DNA from: Jatrophihabitans_A lederbergiae
Lineage (GTDB): Bacteria > Actinomycetota > Actinomycetes > Mycobacteriales > Jatrophihabitantaceae
Length of the DNA stretch: 64,000 bases
Direction: 5' to 3'
Assembly (NCBI RefSeq): GCF_031845305.1
Contig: NZ_JAVREH010000014.1
Span: forward strand, 1-64,000
The position numbers were made by a program, and so were the translations under genes. Positions 34,646 to 43,438 of the stretch are shown here, piece after piece (position 1 is the stretch's first letter; each line of letters begins with the position of its first letter). The notes under the pieces were generated by a model. The model did not search any database. It saw nothing but the letters and a program-made list of their open reading frames with translations, and was not told the DNA's origin.

Positions 34646-35626
34646 ATGTCCGATTCAGACCAGCCCCAGGTCGGGGTGCTGCTGCCCACCAGGGAGCAGG
34701 CGATCACCGGGAGCTTTGCCGGTCGCCCGCTGATCTCGTTCGCCCAGCAGGCCGAGCTACTCGGTTTCGATTCGCTGTGGACGGGTGACTCGCTGCTGGC
34801 CAGGCCCCGCCTGGATCCTGTCGTGGTGCTCGCGGCCGCCGCTGCGGCGACCAGCCGCATCACCCTCGGCACCGCCGCGATCACTCCGGCGCTGCGGCAT
34901 CCGCTGATCGCAGCGAACATGATCACCAGCCTGGACCACGTCAGCTCCGGACGACTCGTGCTCGGGGTCGGCTCGGGATTTCCGATGCCCGAGACCGAAC
35001 TCGAATTCGCCGCCGTCGGTGCCTCCTTCACCGGTCGGGCCGCCAGGCTGGACGAGACAACTCAACTGTGGCAGCGGGCCTGGGCCAGCACTACCCCGGA
35101 GGGGACCACCGACTTCACCGGCAAGTACTGGCAGGCCACCGGGTTAGACCGGCTGCCGGACCCCGCGCGGCCGGGGGGACCGCCGCTGTGGCTGGCCGGT
35201 AGCGACACTCCGCGGGTGCTGGCGCGGGTCGTCCAGTACTACGATGGGTGGCTGCCCTTTCTACCCTCCGCGCAGGCGTATGCCAAAGCCTGGCAGCAGA
35301 TTCAGGTCGAGGCTACGGCCGCGGGACGAGCACCGGGCGCTATTACGGCGGGCATGTACGCCACCATCACGGTCAACCCGAACCGGGCGGCGGCCCAAGC
35401 CGAACTCGAGGATTACCTCGGGCATTACTACGGCCGCTCACTCGATCAGATGTCCCGGCTCCAGGCCTACGGCTGGGGAACGCCCGAGGAATGTGCCGAC
35501 TGGCTGGCCGGCTACGTCCGGGCCGGGGCCCGACACATCATCATCCGGGTCGGCTCGTTGGATGCCGAGACGCAGTTGAAGGACATCGCCTCGATCGTGC
35601 TGCCCGTCCTACGCGCCGCACGCTGA
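34646..35626 (+). CDS. LLM-class (F420-type) oxidoreductase
   Basis: A protein of 326 aa, a TIM-barrel luciferase-like monooxygenase: VGVLLPTREQAITGSFAGRP, AQQAELLGFDSLWTGDSLL, RITLGTAAITPALRHPL, SGRLVLGVGSGF, and a C-terminal GTPEECADWLAGYVRAGA. These enzymes use F420H2 or FMNH2 to reduce or hydroxylate organic substrates. It begins 12 nt after the ligase gene. A possible role is oxidation or reduction of the polyketide chain or an N-hydroxylation step, but the better N-hydroxylase candidate is the gene at 45290. Cofactor preference is inferred only. Confidence 0.88.
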   Translation: MSDSDQPQVGVLLPTREQAITGSFAGRPLISFAQQAELLGFDSLWTGDSLLARPRLDPVVVLAAAAAATSRITLGTAAITPALRHPLIAANMITSLDHVSSGRLVLGVGSGFPMPETELEFAAVGASFTGRAARLDETTQLWQRAWASTTPEGTTDFTGKYWQATGLDRLPDPARPGGPPLWLAGSDTPRVLARVVQYYDGWLPFLPSAQAYAKAWQQIQVEATAAGRAPGAITAGMYATITVNPNRAAAQAELEDYLGHYYGRSLDQMSRLQAYGWGTPEECADWLAGYVRAGARHIIIRVGSLDAETQLKDIASIVLPVLRAAR

Positions 35627-35655
35627 AATCAACCCCACCCCGAAGGAGACCCCAG

Positions 35656-36447
35656 GTGACACTCGATTCCGCAACCCGCATGACCGCGACCCGCGGCCAC
35701 TGGTTCCAGCCCGTCGAGCCCAGTCCGACCGCCGAGATACGGCTGTTCCTGTTCCCCCACGCCGGTAGCGGCGCGATCATCTATCGTGACTGGGCCGCGC
35801 TGCTGTCCGACGACATCGCCGCCCAGGCGGTCACGCTGCCGGGCCGACACGACCGGCGGGAGGAGGAAACGTTCACCGACTGGGATTATCTGCTCGATGC
35901 ACTCTACGACGCCGTGCTGGATGAGCTCGACGATCGGCCGTTCGCCTTCTTCGGGCACTGCCTCGGCGCCCAGCTCGCCTTTCGGCTGGCCATTCGGATG
36001 GACCAGGACGGCATCGACACCCCGGCGCTGATCGGGATGTCGGGCTGGGCGCCGGAAGGATTCTTTCTCCCGACCGAGGAGCAGGCCCAGATGCCCGAGG
36101 CCGAGATGATCGGCTGGATCAAGAAGCTCGGGTCCTTTCCCGCCGCGGTCTACGACAATCCCGAGATGCTGGCGCTGGTGATCCCAGCGCTGCGAGCGGA
36201 TCTCTCGGTGGCCGCGCAGTATCGTGACGACGGCGTGGGGGTCTCGTGCCCGCTGGTGTCCTACGGCGGTCGCTCCGATCCGCTGATGGAGGATCCGGCC
36301 GCGATGTCGTCCTGGCCCTGCCGCAGCCCGCAGTACCTCGGCCACAGTGACTACTCCGGCGGCCACTTCTATATCGACACCCACGCGGCCGCGGTGACCT
36401 CGGACTTTTCCCGTCACCTGCACCGGTTGGTCGAACGCAACAGCTGA
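35656..36447 (+). CDS. Type II thioesterase with Cys in the nucleophile position
   Basis: A protein of 263 aa from GTG 35656, after GAAGGAG. It matches editing thioesterases of PKS/NRPS clusters: RLFLFPHAGSGAIIYRDWA, VTLPGRHDRREEE, PLVSYGGRSDPL (Asp) and GHSDYSGGHFYI (His). The nucleophile elbow reads FFGHCLGAQLAF: Cys where GHSMGA is normal. Cys-type thioesterases are known in a few assembly lines and can favour other acyl acceptors than water. It may clear stalled chains or release the product from the carrier. Confidence 0.88.
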   Translation: MTLDSATRMTATRGHWFQPVEPSPTAEIRLFLFPHAGSGAIIYRDWAALLSDDIAAQAVTLPGRHDRREEETFTDWDYLLDALYDAVLDELDDRPFAFFGHCLGAQLAFRLAIRMDQDGIDTPALIGMSGWAPEGFFLPTEEQAQMPEAEMIGWIKKLGSFPAAVYDNPEMLALVIPALRADLSVAAQYRDDGVGVSCPLVSYGGRSDPLMEDPAAMSSWPCRSPQYLGHSDYSGGHFYIDTHAAAVTSDFSRHLHRLVERNS

Positions 36448-36503
36448 GCGGATGGATCAGGTAGAAGATTGCCCAACACGTAGCAGAGGGACGAGGCCGG
36501 ACG

Positions 36504-36911
36504 ATGCAGCACGACCCGAAGGCACTGCTGGCATTGATGCCGCTGGCCGACACGCTTGACATCCGAATCGAATCGGTGCACCCGGACGAGGTGGTGGGAT
36601 CGATGGCGTGGGCGCCAGAACGCTGCACCGCCGCGGGCGTGCTGCACGGCGGTGCCCTGGTGAGTCTTGCCGACTGCATGGCGGGCATCTGTGCCTACGT
36701 CAACCTGCCCCCGGGCGCCGCGACGTCGACCATAGAGCTGAAGATCAACTATTTCGCGGCGGTGCGCGCCGGCACAGTGGTCGCGGTGGCCCGGCCACTG
36801 CACAAGGGTCGGACGGTCACGGTGGTGCAGACGAGTTTGTTCCGTACCGAGAACGGCACGGACCGGATGCTCGTCGGCCAGGTCATCCAGACCCAGGTCG
36901 TGTTGCAGTAG
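36504..36911 (+). CDS. Hotdog-fold thioesterase (PaaI/YbgC-like)
   Basis: A protein of 135 aa. The hotdog pattern is clear: AGVLHGGALVSLADCMAGIC on the central helix, STIELKINYFAAVRAGTVVA and AVARPLHKGRTVTVVQTSLF. HGGA..LAD is the usual catalytic region of PaaI-type acyl-CoA thioesterases. It is the last gene of the first biosynthetic run and faces the SARP gene tail-to-tail. It probably hydrolyses an acyl-CoA or acyl-ACP intermediate or frees CoA. Confidence 0.88.
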   Translation: MQHDPKALLALMPLADTLDIRIESVHPDEVVGSMAWAPERCTAAGVLHGGALVSLADCMAGICAYVNLPPGAATSTIELKINYFAAVRAGTVVAVARPLHKGRTVTVVQTSLFRTENGTDRMLVGQVIQTQVVLQ

Positions 36912-37053
36912 CGCGGGCGAGCCGGAGCTAGACCTGCCCGTAGCGTGGTGAACACTGTGGAGGCACCGCTCCGACGCTGCCGACACGGTGTTGATCGACG
37001 AAGACGGGGCGGCCGGGCGGCAATCGCGACGCGGGGTGATCCGAGGGGCGGGA

Positions 37054-37908
37054 TCAGGACCGCAGTGACAGGTGATCGCCACCGTAATGCAGGGCCGGGT
37101 CGTGGTTGAGGATCGCGGTCTCCAACTTGCGCAACGATGGCGACGGGGATACCCCGAGCTCGTCGTCCAGGCGCACGCGCATCCGACGGAAGGCACTCAA
37201 GGCCTCGGTCTGGCGGCCGGACCGGTACAGCGCGACCATCAGCTGCTCGCAGATTCGCTCGTTCAGCGAGGGAGATTCCACCAGCGCGCTGAGCTCTGAT
37301 ATCACCTCGCTGTGCCGTCCGTGGTGCAGTTCCAGATCGAAGAGGGTCTCCAACGCGACCGTCCGGGCGGCCTCCAGACTTGCCGCTGCGGCCTGGCAGA
37401 TCGATCCGCCCATCGGGCCACCGAAGACCGGGCCGCGCCAGGCGCCCAGAGCTTGCCGGATCCGATCCACCGCGGCGTGCGGGTCCACAGCCGCGCGCCT
37501 GCGCGCCTCCTGGACGGTCTGCATGAACAGCAGCGCGTCCACATCGACGTCGGTGACCAGCAGCCGATAGCCCGAGGGCAGGCTGAGCAGACCCAGCGGC
37601 TGCCGATCGCCCACCGAGTGCAGCTTGCGGCGAAGCCGGCTCACATGTGCCTGCAGGGAGTTCTCAGCGGTGGCGGGTGGGTTCTCCGCCCACAGCTCGT
37701 CGACCAATGACTGCACCGAGACCGTCCGGGAGCCGGCCGCCAGCAGCGTCGCCAGCAACGTGCGCTGAATCGTGCCACGAATCTCGGTCTGCCGATCTGC
37801 GGACCACACCTCGAGGTTGCCCAGTAACCGGAATCTCGGTTGCCGGCCGGTGCCGAATTCAGCGGCAGGCTCGTAGTCCATGTTCCACGCGTGAGTTGAT
37901 GTGAGCAT
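37054..37908 (-). CDS. SARP-family pathway regulator
   Basis: A protein of 284 aa from ATG 37908. An N-terminal OmpR-like winged helix (RFRLLGNLEVWSADRQTEI, LVDELWAENPPATAENSLQ, HVSRLRRKL, SLPSGYRL) is followed by a bacterial transcriptional activation domain (LLFMQTVQEARRRAAVDPHA, NERICEQLMVALYRSGRQTE, RMRVRLDDELGVSPSPSL). This is the compact SARP layout, activators of antibiotic clusters in actinomycetes. It starts 8 nt after the MaoC gene on the same strand. The valanimycin cluster also has a SARP, as far as I recall. Likely targets are the promoters at 40.5-41.0 kb and before 27.3 kb. Confidence 0.92.
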   Translation of the reverse strand: MLTSTHAWNMDYEPAAEFGTGRQPRFRLLGNLEVWSADRQTEIRGTIQRTLLATLLAAGSRTVSVQSLVDELWAENPPATAENSLQAHVSRLRRKLHSVGDRQPLGLLSLPSGYRLLVTDVDVDALLFMQTVQEARRRAAVDPHAAVDRIRQALGAWRGPVFGGPMGGSICQAAAASLEAARTVALETLFDLELHHGRHSEVISELSALVESPSLNERICEQLMVALYRSGRQTEALSAFRRMRVRLDDELGVSPSPSLRKLETAILNHDPALHYGGDHLSLRS

Positions 37909-37916
37909 CGCGGTTC

Positions 37917-38375
37917 TCAGCTCTCTTGGTAGAGAAGGACTTGTTCTGCGGACACCGCAGGCTTGGTCTGGCCATCGAGCTCGGCGGCTATCAGAAAGGC
38001 GGCCTCCCAGAAGCCGCGGGGCCGACTGCGCGCCGATTGCAGGGTGACCTCGATGCGAACGCGACTGCCGACCGGCACCGGGGTGAGGAACTTGGCTTTG
38101 TGCACCTCTTTGTTCAGTACCAGCCCGACGCCCTGCACCGAGATCACCTCGCCCAGCAGCCGGGGCACCATGGCCAGCACCAGGTAGCCGTGTGCAACGG
38201 TCGAGCCGAACGGGCCGGCCTCGGCGAGCAGTGGATCGGTGTGTATCCATTGCTCGTCGCCGGTGGCGGCGGCGAAACTGTCGATCAATGGCTGGCTGAT
38301 CGACCGCCAGCCGCTGGCACCGAGCCGTTCACCGACCAACGGCGCCAGCTCGGCCGGATGCGCGAAGGTTCTCAT
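37917..38375 (-). CDS. MaoC-like (R)-hydratase / dehydratase
   Basis: A protein of 152 aa. The start ATG 38375 overlaps the FabI stop (ATGA). The motif TGDEQWIHTDPLLAEAGPFG is a MaoC-type hydratase signature (catalytic Asp and His), followed by STVAHGYLVLAMVPRLLGE. Together with FabI it provides the dehydration and enoyl-reduction steps that the PKS lacks or does poorly, since the PKS has no ER and a doubtful DH. Substrate on ACP or CoA is undetermined. Confidence 0.88.
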   Translation of the reverse strand: MRTFAHPAELAPLVGERLGASGWRSISQPLIDSFAAATGDEQWIHTDPLLAEAGPFGSTVAHGYLVLAMVPRLLGEVISVQGVGLVLNKEVHKAKFLTPVPVGSRVRIEVTLQSARSRPRGFWEAAFLIAAELDGQTKPAVSAEQVLLYQES

Positions 38376-39205
38376 ACCGCGGCCTGTGCCGGAGCGGCTG
38401 CCCCGCCAGCCTGCTGTTGCCGGATCGCGACGGTTCCACCGCCGATGGCATGCATCCCGCCATCGACGTGCAGCACCTCGCCGCTGACCGCGGGCAACCA
38501 GTCCGACCACAGGGCGCAAACGGCACGGCCGACCGGATAGGGATCGCGAACGTCCCAGCCCAGGGGGGCCCGTGCGGCCCAGGCGTGCTCAAAACCGTCG
38601 AAGGCGCCGATGGCCGAAGCTGCGATGGTGCGCAGCGGGCCGGCGGCGATCAGGTTGACCCGTGTTCCGGCCGGGCCCAACGCGTTGGCCAGATACCGGC
38701 AGCAGCCTTCCAGTCCAGCCTTGGCCACCCCCATCCAGTCATAGCCCGGCCACGCCTGGCCGGCGTCGAAGTCCAGCCCGACCAGCGAACCGCCGCCGGC
38801 CTGAGCCAGTAGCGGTCCGAACGTCCGGCCGAAGGCGGCGAAGGTATAGGTGGACACCTCGAACGCCTGGGCGACCTCGGGCCAGGGCGCGGACAGAAAA
38901 CCACCGTCCAGGGTGGTCGCCGGTGCGAAGGCGATGCTGTGCAACACGCCATCGAGCTTTCCCCAGCGTTTGTCACACCAATCGGCGACGGTATCGAGAT
39001 GGTCGGGGCGGGTGGCGTCCATCTCGAGCACCTGGCAGTTTGGCGACAGCCGCTCGGCGAAGCGTTCGGTCAGCCGCAGTCCGCGCCCGAACCCGGTCAG
39101 CACCACCTCGGCGCCCTGCTGCAATGCCAGCTCGGCCGCCGCGTAGGCGATGGACCTCTCGTTCAACACGCCGGTTACGAGCAGGCGTTTGTCGGCCAGC
39201 AACAT
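38372..39205 (-). CDS. fabI: Enoyl-ACP reductase, FabI/InhA-like
   Basis: A protein of 277 aa from ATG 39205. LLADKRLLVTGVLNERSIAY is the FabI/InhA nucleotide-binding start, AFAPATTLDGG lies in the middle, YDWMGVAKAGLE carries the Tyr and Lys of the active site, and AAGPLRTIAASAIGAFDGF is the substrate loop in InhA-like enzymes. It should reduce trans-2-enoyl-ACP with NADH. A pathway-specific copy could serve full reduction of the growing chain and, if InhA-like drugs are present, resistance. Note that the housekeeping enzyme is presumably elsewhere. Confidence 0.93.
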   Translation of the reverse strand: MLLADKRLLVTGVLNERSIAYAAAELALQQGAEVVLTGFGRGLRLTERFAERLSPNCQVLEMDATRPDHLDTVADWCDKRWGKLDGVLHSIAFAPATTLDGGFLSAPWPEVAQAFEVSTYTFAAFGRTFGPLLAQAGGGSLVGLDFDAGQAWPGYDWMGVAKAGLEGCCRYLANALGPAGTRVNLIAAGPLRTIAASAIGAFDGFEHAWAARAPLGWDVRDPYPVGRAVCALWSDWLPAVSGEVLHVDGGMHAIGGGTVAIRQQQAGGAAAPAQAAV

Positions 39206-39249
39206 GGGCTCTCCCGGGAAACCGGATCGTAGGTTGGGGTACGGCGCGC

Positions 39250-39474
39250 TCACGACGCGTCGAGCAGCGCCTGCAGCTCGGCCAGTGCCTGATTCGCCTG
39301 AGTAGCGACGGCGGCATCGTCGGGTGCCCCACACACCGCAGCGAACATCTCGAGCACCTTGTGCCCGGCTTCCACCCGCTGCGGATCGGTGGCGGGTTGG
39401 TCGCTCTCAGCCGGCGTACCGGTGATGGCAGTCGGCGCCTCGGTGGCGTCCTGCTCTTCGATGGTGACAGTCAT
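39250..39474 (-). CDS. Small acidic protein of unknown function (74 aa)
   Basis: ATG 39474 has AAGGAG at the right distance. The protein starts MTVTIEEQDATEAPTAITG and ends in a predicted helix (VLEMFAAVCGAPDDAAVATQ, ALAELQALLDAS). It is acidic, has no membrane segment and one Cys. No family was recognised. It sits between the transferase gene and fabI on the same strand, so it is probably co-expressed; a helper, a small carrier-like or a protein-binding role is possible. It lacks the DSL carrier motif. Confidence 0.7.
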   Translation of the reverse strand: MTVTIEEQDATEAPTAITGTPAESDQPATDPQRVEAGHKVLEMFAAVCGAPDDAAVATQANQALAELQALLDAS

Positions 39475-39506
39475 GATCGATCTCCTTGTTATGGGGACGA
39501 ATCCGG

Positions 39507-40499
39507 TTAGAGGGCGCCGCAGGCCCGGAAGACATGGACGAACGCCGCGACATCCGCGGGCCCGTCGAAGGCGACGTACTCCGGCAGCACCAGATGCTGA
39601 GCCCACTTCTCCTTGTAGGCCAGCTGGGTCTTCGCCGGGTAGACCGCTTCTCCGTACTCCCACAGCAGCCCGGTCAGCTCACTGAATGCGGTGCTGTGGC
39701 CCGGGAGTTCGCGATCGGCGTCGAGCCCCGTGAAGGGGGTGAACCCGAAATGCAGCCAGGCGATGCCCTCGTCGCCGAAGGCGTCAATCGCGGCCTTGTT
39801 GATGGCCTCCATGATGCCCGGGAGCTTGCCCGGAATCCGGCGGCTGAGGTCGTGCATCCAACCGGCCCTGGCCCCGAACACCGGGGAGTAGGAGATGTAG
39901 CCGGCCAGTTCGCCGTCGATGGTGCCGATGAACAGCCGCCGATGGCCCTGCATCTCGCCGCCGTACTCGCCCACCAGGAACTCGAGCTGGTGCACCTCCT
40001 CGCCCTTGCCACGCAACCAGATCGCGTCCAGCGCACGCATCTGCTCGGCCCAGTCCGCGTAGTCGGCCTCGAAGACCACCAGACCGGCCTTGTGCGCCCG
40101 GGCGATCTTATTGCGCAACCGCATGAATCGGGTCCCCGCCAGCGAGAATCGGCTGAGCTCGATGGCGTAGGAGGCGCCGACCTGGTTCACAGTGAAACCG
40201 GTCTCGACGTAGCGCACGGCATCGGCCTGTTGCAGCTGGATGCTCACCACCGACCTGCCCTGCTCGGTCGCGAATTCGCGAAAGGCGGTCAGTAGCGCGT
40301 CATAGGACTCTGTCGGGGCGAACGGGCCGCCGAATTGAACCAGGTACTTGCCGGTCTGACGATATGCGATCGCACCCTCGGTGTCCGGCAGCGAAAAATA
40401 CAGGTTGCCACTATTGACCGCAAGAAATGCACTCGGATTCTGTGCACCCGTAAAATCGCGGACCGCGTCGTACATGCGGGTTGCCGTAATTTCTGCCAT
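39507..40499 (-). CDS. DUF2156 aminoacyl-tRNA-dependent transferase (VlmA-like)
   Basis: A protein of 330 aa from ATG 40499, after AGAGGAA. It has the two-lobed GNAT-like fold of the lysyl-phosphatidylglycerol synthase C-terminal domain: ITATRMYDAVRDFTG, NLYFSLPDTEGAIAYRQTGK, DALLTAFREFATEQG, RFMRLRNKIARAHKAGL, HRRLFIGTIDGELAGYISYS, EGIAWLHFGFTPFTG. VlmA of valanimycin, which moves serine from seryl-tRNA to an alkyl hydroxylamine, belongs to this family as I recall. With the seryl-tRNA synthetase at 52454 in the cluster, this is the predicted seryl transferase making the O-seryl hydroxylamine ester. Confidence 0.85.
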   Translation of the reverse strand: MAEITATRMYDAVRDFTGAQNPSAFLAVNSGNLYFSLPDTEGAIAYRQTGKYLVQFGGPFAPTESYDALLTAFREFATEQGRSVVSIQLQQADAVRYVETGFTVNQVGASYAIELSRFSLAGTRFMRLRNKIARAHKAGLVVFEADYADWAEQMRALDAIWLRGKGEEVHQLEFLVGEYGGEMQGHRRLFIGTIDGELAGYISYSPVFGARAGWMHDLSRRIPGKLPGIMEAINKAAIDAFGDEGIAWLHFGFTPFTGLDADRELPGHSTAFSELTGLLWEYGEAVYPAKTQLAYKEKWAQHLVLPEYVAFDGPADVAAFVHVFRACGAL

Positions 40500-41003
40500 G
40501 ACCTGGTTCCTCTTCGGTTGACTGCAGGAGGTTTTATCGACGACTATTCGGTAGATCCGCACTTATTCCGTCGCCCTTGACTGCAATCAGATTTAGTCAC
40601 GTGTTCCGGGCATACGCAAGCGTCGAGTGCCCACCGGGCCCTACGGGGACCTCCTTCCGTCTCATTTGGGCCCGAGGGCGGGGTTGTGTCGATAGATAGC
40701 AGCCGATTTGACCCGGTGATCGACCATCATTGAGCGTCCGCTGCCGGCGCGGGTGACTACAGGCAGGTAGCGGTGTCTCAGCTGGGTTTTCAGCAACGAA
40801 TGCCCCAGTCACGGCCGAACCTCTCGTTCGGGAGCGCCCCGAAGCAGCTGTGCGCTTGTGGCGGTCCGCATTACCTGGCGAGTAGTTTCTCGCACCGACT
40901 TCTCCAGCCAATCGAGACATGCAATTGATGGCGCGTCGTCGGATTGGCCGTGCACGCGTCCCGCGTCAGGAACGCGTCAGCGGCCAGGGGCACCGTGGTC
41001 GCC
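40500..41003. promoter_or_regulatory. Divergent promoter region of the cluster
   Basis: About 500 bases separate the VlmA-like gene (leftward) from the kinase gene (rightward). No gene is convincing. CCGAAC-CTCTC-GTTCGG (40815-40831) is a perfect 6-bp inverted repeat and may be an operator. AGGGG at 40986-40990 serves the kinase gene. This is the largest non-coding stretch of the cluster and the natural SARP target, but I could not find a clean pair of 11-bp-spaced heptamers. Confidence 0.5.
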
Positions 41004-41960
41004 ATGATGACCACACCGACCCGTTGCCGAGTCGCCCACATCATCGCGAATCCGACTGCCGGCCAAGTCGACTCTGACCTCATCGCCGAGTTGGTCGGCC
41101 GGTGCCAGGCCCGGGTCAGCAAGTTGCACGTCTTTCTGACCGCCGACCGCGGTGATGCCGAGCAAGCCGCCGCCGCCGCAGTCCGGGAGGGCGCCGACGT
41201 CGTCATCGCGGTCGGTGGCGACGGCACCGTGCGCGAGGTGGTGCAGGGCCTGCTCGGGACGGGCGAGGGCGCCGAGCTGCCCAGCCTGCTAGTGGTACCG
41301 GCCGGCACCGGCAACTCCAGCTATCTGGCCCAGTGGGGCCGGCTGGACTGGCGCGAGGCGGTGGTGGCCGCACTGAGCGGTACCGGAGCGGAACGCCGGC
41401 TGCTCGACCTGGCCAAGCTCGTCGAGCTCGACCAACTGGTGCTGTTGGGCGCATGTTCCGGACTGATCGCCGAAGCCCTGACCACGGCTCGGTCGGTGCC
41501 GGTCACCGGACCCGAGCGGTACCGGATCGCGCTGGCGCGGACTGCCGTCGACTTCGTGCCCTATGCCGGCCGGGTACTGGTCGACGGGCTCGAGGTGCAC
41601 TCCGGTGACACCGTCTTCGCCAACGTGGGCGGCGGCCGATTCCGCGGCGGCACCTACCAGGTGCTGCCGCGCTCGATCCTCGATGACGGGCTGCTCGACG
41701 TCTGCGTCGTGGGCAGCCCGGTCGCGGCCGTGGACGTCCCCGAATTGACCCTGACCGGCGGCCACCTAGGCTTGCTGGGTGTCGTCTACGCGCGCGGCAG
41801 CCGGATTACCGTGGAGCGCACCGACGGCGTGCCGATCAGCTTCGAGCACGACGGCGAACTCGCCACCACCGAACTCACCTCGGTCACCCTGCAGGTGTTG
41901 CCGCAGGTGCTGCCGGTGCTGTGCCGAACCGGTCTTGCCGGCCTGCAATCGATCCGGTGA
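41004..41960 (+). CDS. Diacylglycerol-kinase-family enzyme (VlmJ-like)
   Basis: About 318 aa. The DAGK catalytic signature is intact: VAHIIANPTAG, VIAVGGDGTVREVVQGLL, LLVVPAGTGNSSYLAQ, and the C-terminal LDVCVVGSPVAA and SFEHDGEL. These enzymes phosphorylate a hydroxyl with ATP. VlmJ of valanimycin belongs to this family and phosphorylates the seryl-derived hydroxyl before elimination, as I recall. GTG 40995, four bases after AGGGG, is an alternative start. The stop overlaps the start of the MmgE/PrpD gene (GTGA), mirroring the paired use of VlmJ and VlmK. Confidence 0.88.
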   Translation: MMTTPTRCRVAHIIANPTAGQVDSDLIAELVGRCQARVSKLHVFLTADRGDAEQAAAAAVREGADVVIAVGGDGTVREVVQGLLGTGEGAELPSLLVVPAGTGNSSYLAQWGRLDWREAVVAALSGTGAERRLLDLAKLVELDQLVLLGACSGLIAEALTTARSVPVTGPERYRIALARTAVDFVPYAGRVLVDGLEVHSGDTVFANVGGGRFRGGTYQVLPRSILDDGLLDVCVVGSPVAAVDVPELTLTGGHLGLLGVVYARGSRITVERTDGVPISFEHDGELATTELTSVTLQVLPQVLPVLCRTGLAGLQSIR

Positions 41961-43438
41961 CCGAGCCGGCACTGGCGGTCCAGCTCGGTACCTGGGCGAG
42001 CTCGCTTCGGCTGGACGATGTCCCGAGCCGGGTCGCCAGCCTGGCCACCAGCCAGGTGCTGTCCCAGCTCGCGGCCATCCGGGCCGGCCTCGCGCACCCG
42101 CTCGGTCGCCGGTTGCTCGCCGCCTACGGGCCGCCGCTGCAGGCCGATACCGGCCGGTCCGCGGCGGTGCTCGCGGCGCTGGGCTCATGGCTGAACCTCG
42201 ATGACACCGCTTACGCCGGACATCTGGGCCCCTCGACGGTGTCCGTTCCGGTCGCCTATGCCCACGCCGAAGGGCGCTCCGGTGCTGCCCTGCTGGCCGC
42301 CGTGATCGCAGCCGACGAGTGCGCGGCCCGGATCACCGCGGCGGCGACGCTCGGACCACTGCGAGGGCAGAGTGCGCTGCACACCCACCTGGCCGGTGCC
42401 GTGGCCGGCCGGCTGCATGTGCAGGCGGCGCCGGCGCAGCGCTGGATCGATGCCCTGGGCCTGAGCTTCAGCACCCCTAGCTGGCCGGCCATGCACGGGT
42501 TCCTCGGCAGTGATGCCAAGGTGCTGCATGCCTTCGTGCCGGTGCGAGCGGCCATGGACGCGTGCGACGCGGCGGCGGCCGGGCTACGCGGCGCACCCGA
42601 CATCCTCGAACATCCGGACGGTTTCCTGGCCCGGTTTGCGACGGTGCCGTTGCCCGCCGAGGTGATCGCAGGCCTGGGCCGACGCTGGTATACCGACACT
42701 CTGTCGTTCAAGGTTCGCCCGGGAGGACCGGGCATCGACGCGGCGGTGGACTGCTGCTTGGACTTGCATCGACAGTTGCGTGCGGCCGGGGTCTCGATCG
42801 ACCAGGACGTGGCCGCCATCGACATCGACGCCTCGATCTACACCCTCTTCGCTGCGGGGCGGGCCGAGCAGTACCTCGACGGCGCGGCCACGCCGATCAG
42901 CGCCTTACTGCTAACGACCCCGTACGCAGTTGCCTCGACCCTGCTCACCGGCACCCTCACGGTCGCTGACTTCGCCGAGCCGGCGCTCGGTGAGCAGCGC
43001 CGCTGGGCGCTGGCCGAACGGGTCCGGCTCACCGAGGATCCCGAACTGACCGCGCAGCTGTTCGCCGCGACCGCGCCGTTCGGCGAGGCGGTCCGGCATG
43101 CCGGCGCGGTGGCCGCCGGCTGGCTCGGCGCGTTCGGCACCAGCTCGCTGGCTCGATTCGCAATCGACCCGGCGCAGCCGGCCGAGACGTTCGAGTCGGC
43201 GACCAAACGAACGCCGGCCCGGGTGACGGTGCGACTGCGCGACGGCCGAACGTTTTGCAGCCAGCGCGACATCCCCATCGGTGCGGCCGGTGCCGACAGT
43301 CGGCTGCGACACCGAGAACTGGTCAGGACGAAGTTTCTCGACCAGGGTGGCTCGACCGCCGTCGCCGACGCACTCGGTGAGTTGGAATTATGCCCGGCTG
43401 GCGAGCTCGCCCGACTTCTGGAACTCGCAATAAGCTAG
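41957..43438 (+). CDS. MmgE/PrpD-family eliminase (VlmK-like)
   Basis: A protein of 493 aa; GTG 41957 overlaps the kinase stop. The helical first domain has LGSWLNLDDTAYAGHLGPS and VAYAHAEGRSGAALLAAVIA with ADECAARI, and GRLHVQAAPAQRWIDALGLS follows; the second domain includes DTLSFKVRPGGPGIDAAVD. This matches MmgE/PrpD proteins (2-methylcitrate dehydratase, iminodisuccinate lyase relatives). VlmK, which eliminates phosphate from valanimycin hydrate phosphate, belongs to this family. Here it should eliminate the phosphate put on by the preceding kinase, giving a dehydroalanine-type acrylate. Confidence 0.87.
   Translation: MTEPALAVQLGTWASSLRLDDVPSRVASLATSQVLSQLAAIRAGLAHPLGRRLLAAYGPPLQADTGRSAAVLAALGSWLNLDDTAYAGHLGPSTVSVPVAYAHAEGRSGAALLAAVIAADECAARITAAATLGPLRGQSALHTHLAGAVAGRLHVQAAPAQRWIDALGLSFSTPSWPAMHGFLGSDAKVLHAFVPVRAAMDACDAAAAGLRGAPDILEHPDGFLARFATVPLPAEVIAGLGRRWYTDTLSFKVRPGGPGIDAAVDCCLDLHRQLRAAGVSIDQDVAAIDIDASIYTLFAAGRAEQYLDGAATPISALLLTTPYAVASTLLTGTLTVADFAEPALGEQRRWALAERVRLTEDPELTAQLFAATAPFGEAVRHAGAVAAGWLGAFGTSSLARFAIDPAQPAETFESATKRTPARVTVRLRDGRTFCSQRDIPIGAAGADSRLRHRELVRTKFLDQGGSTAVADALGELELCPAGELARLLELAIS

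Noticed and set aside
36951..36992. Inverted repeat AACACTGTG...CACGGTGTT between convergent genes
   Set aside because: The arms are only 9 bp with a mismatch and a 24-nt loop, too weak to call a terminator.
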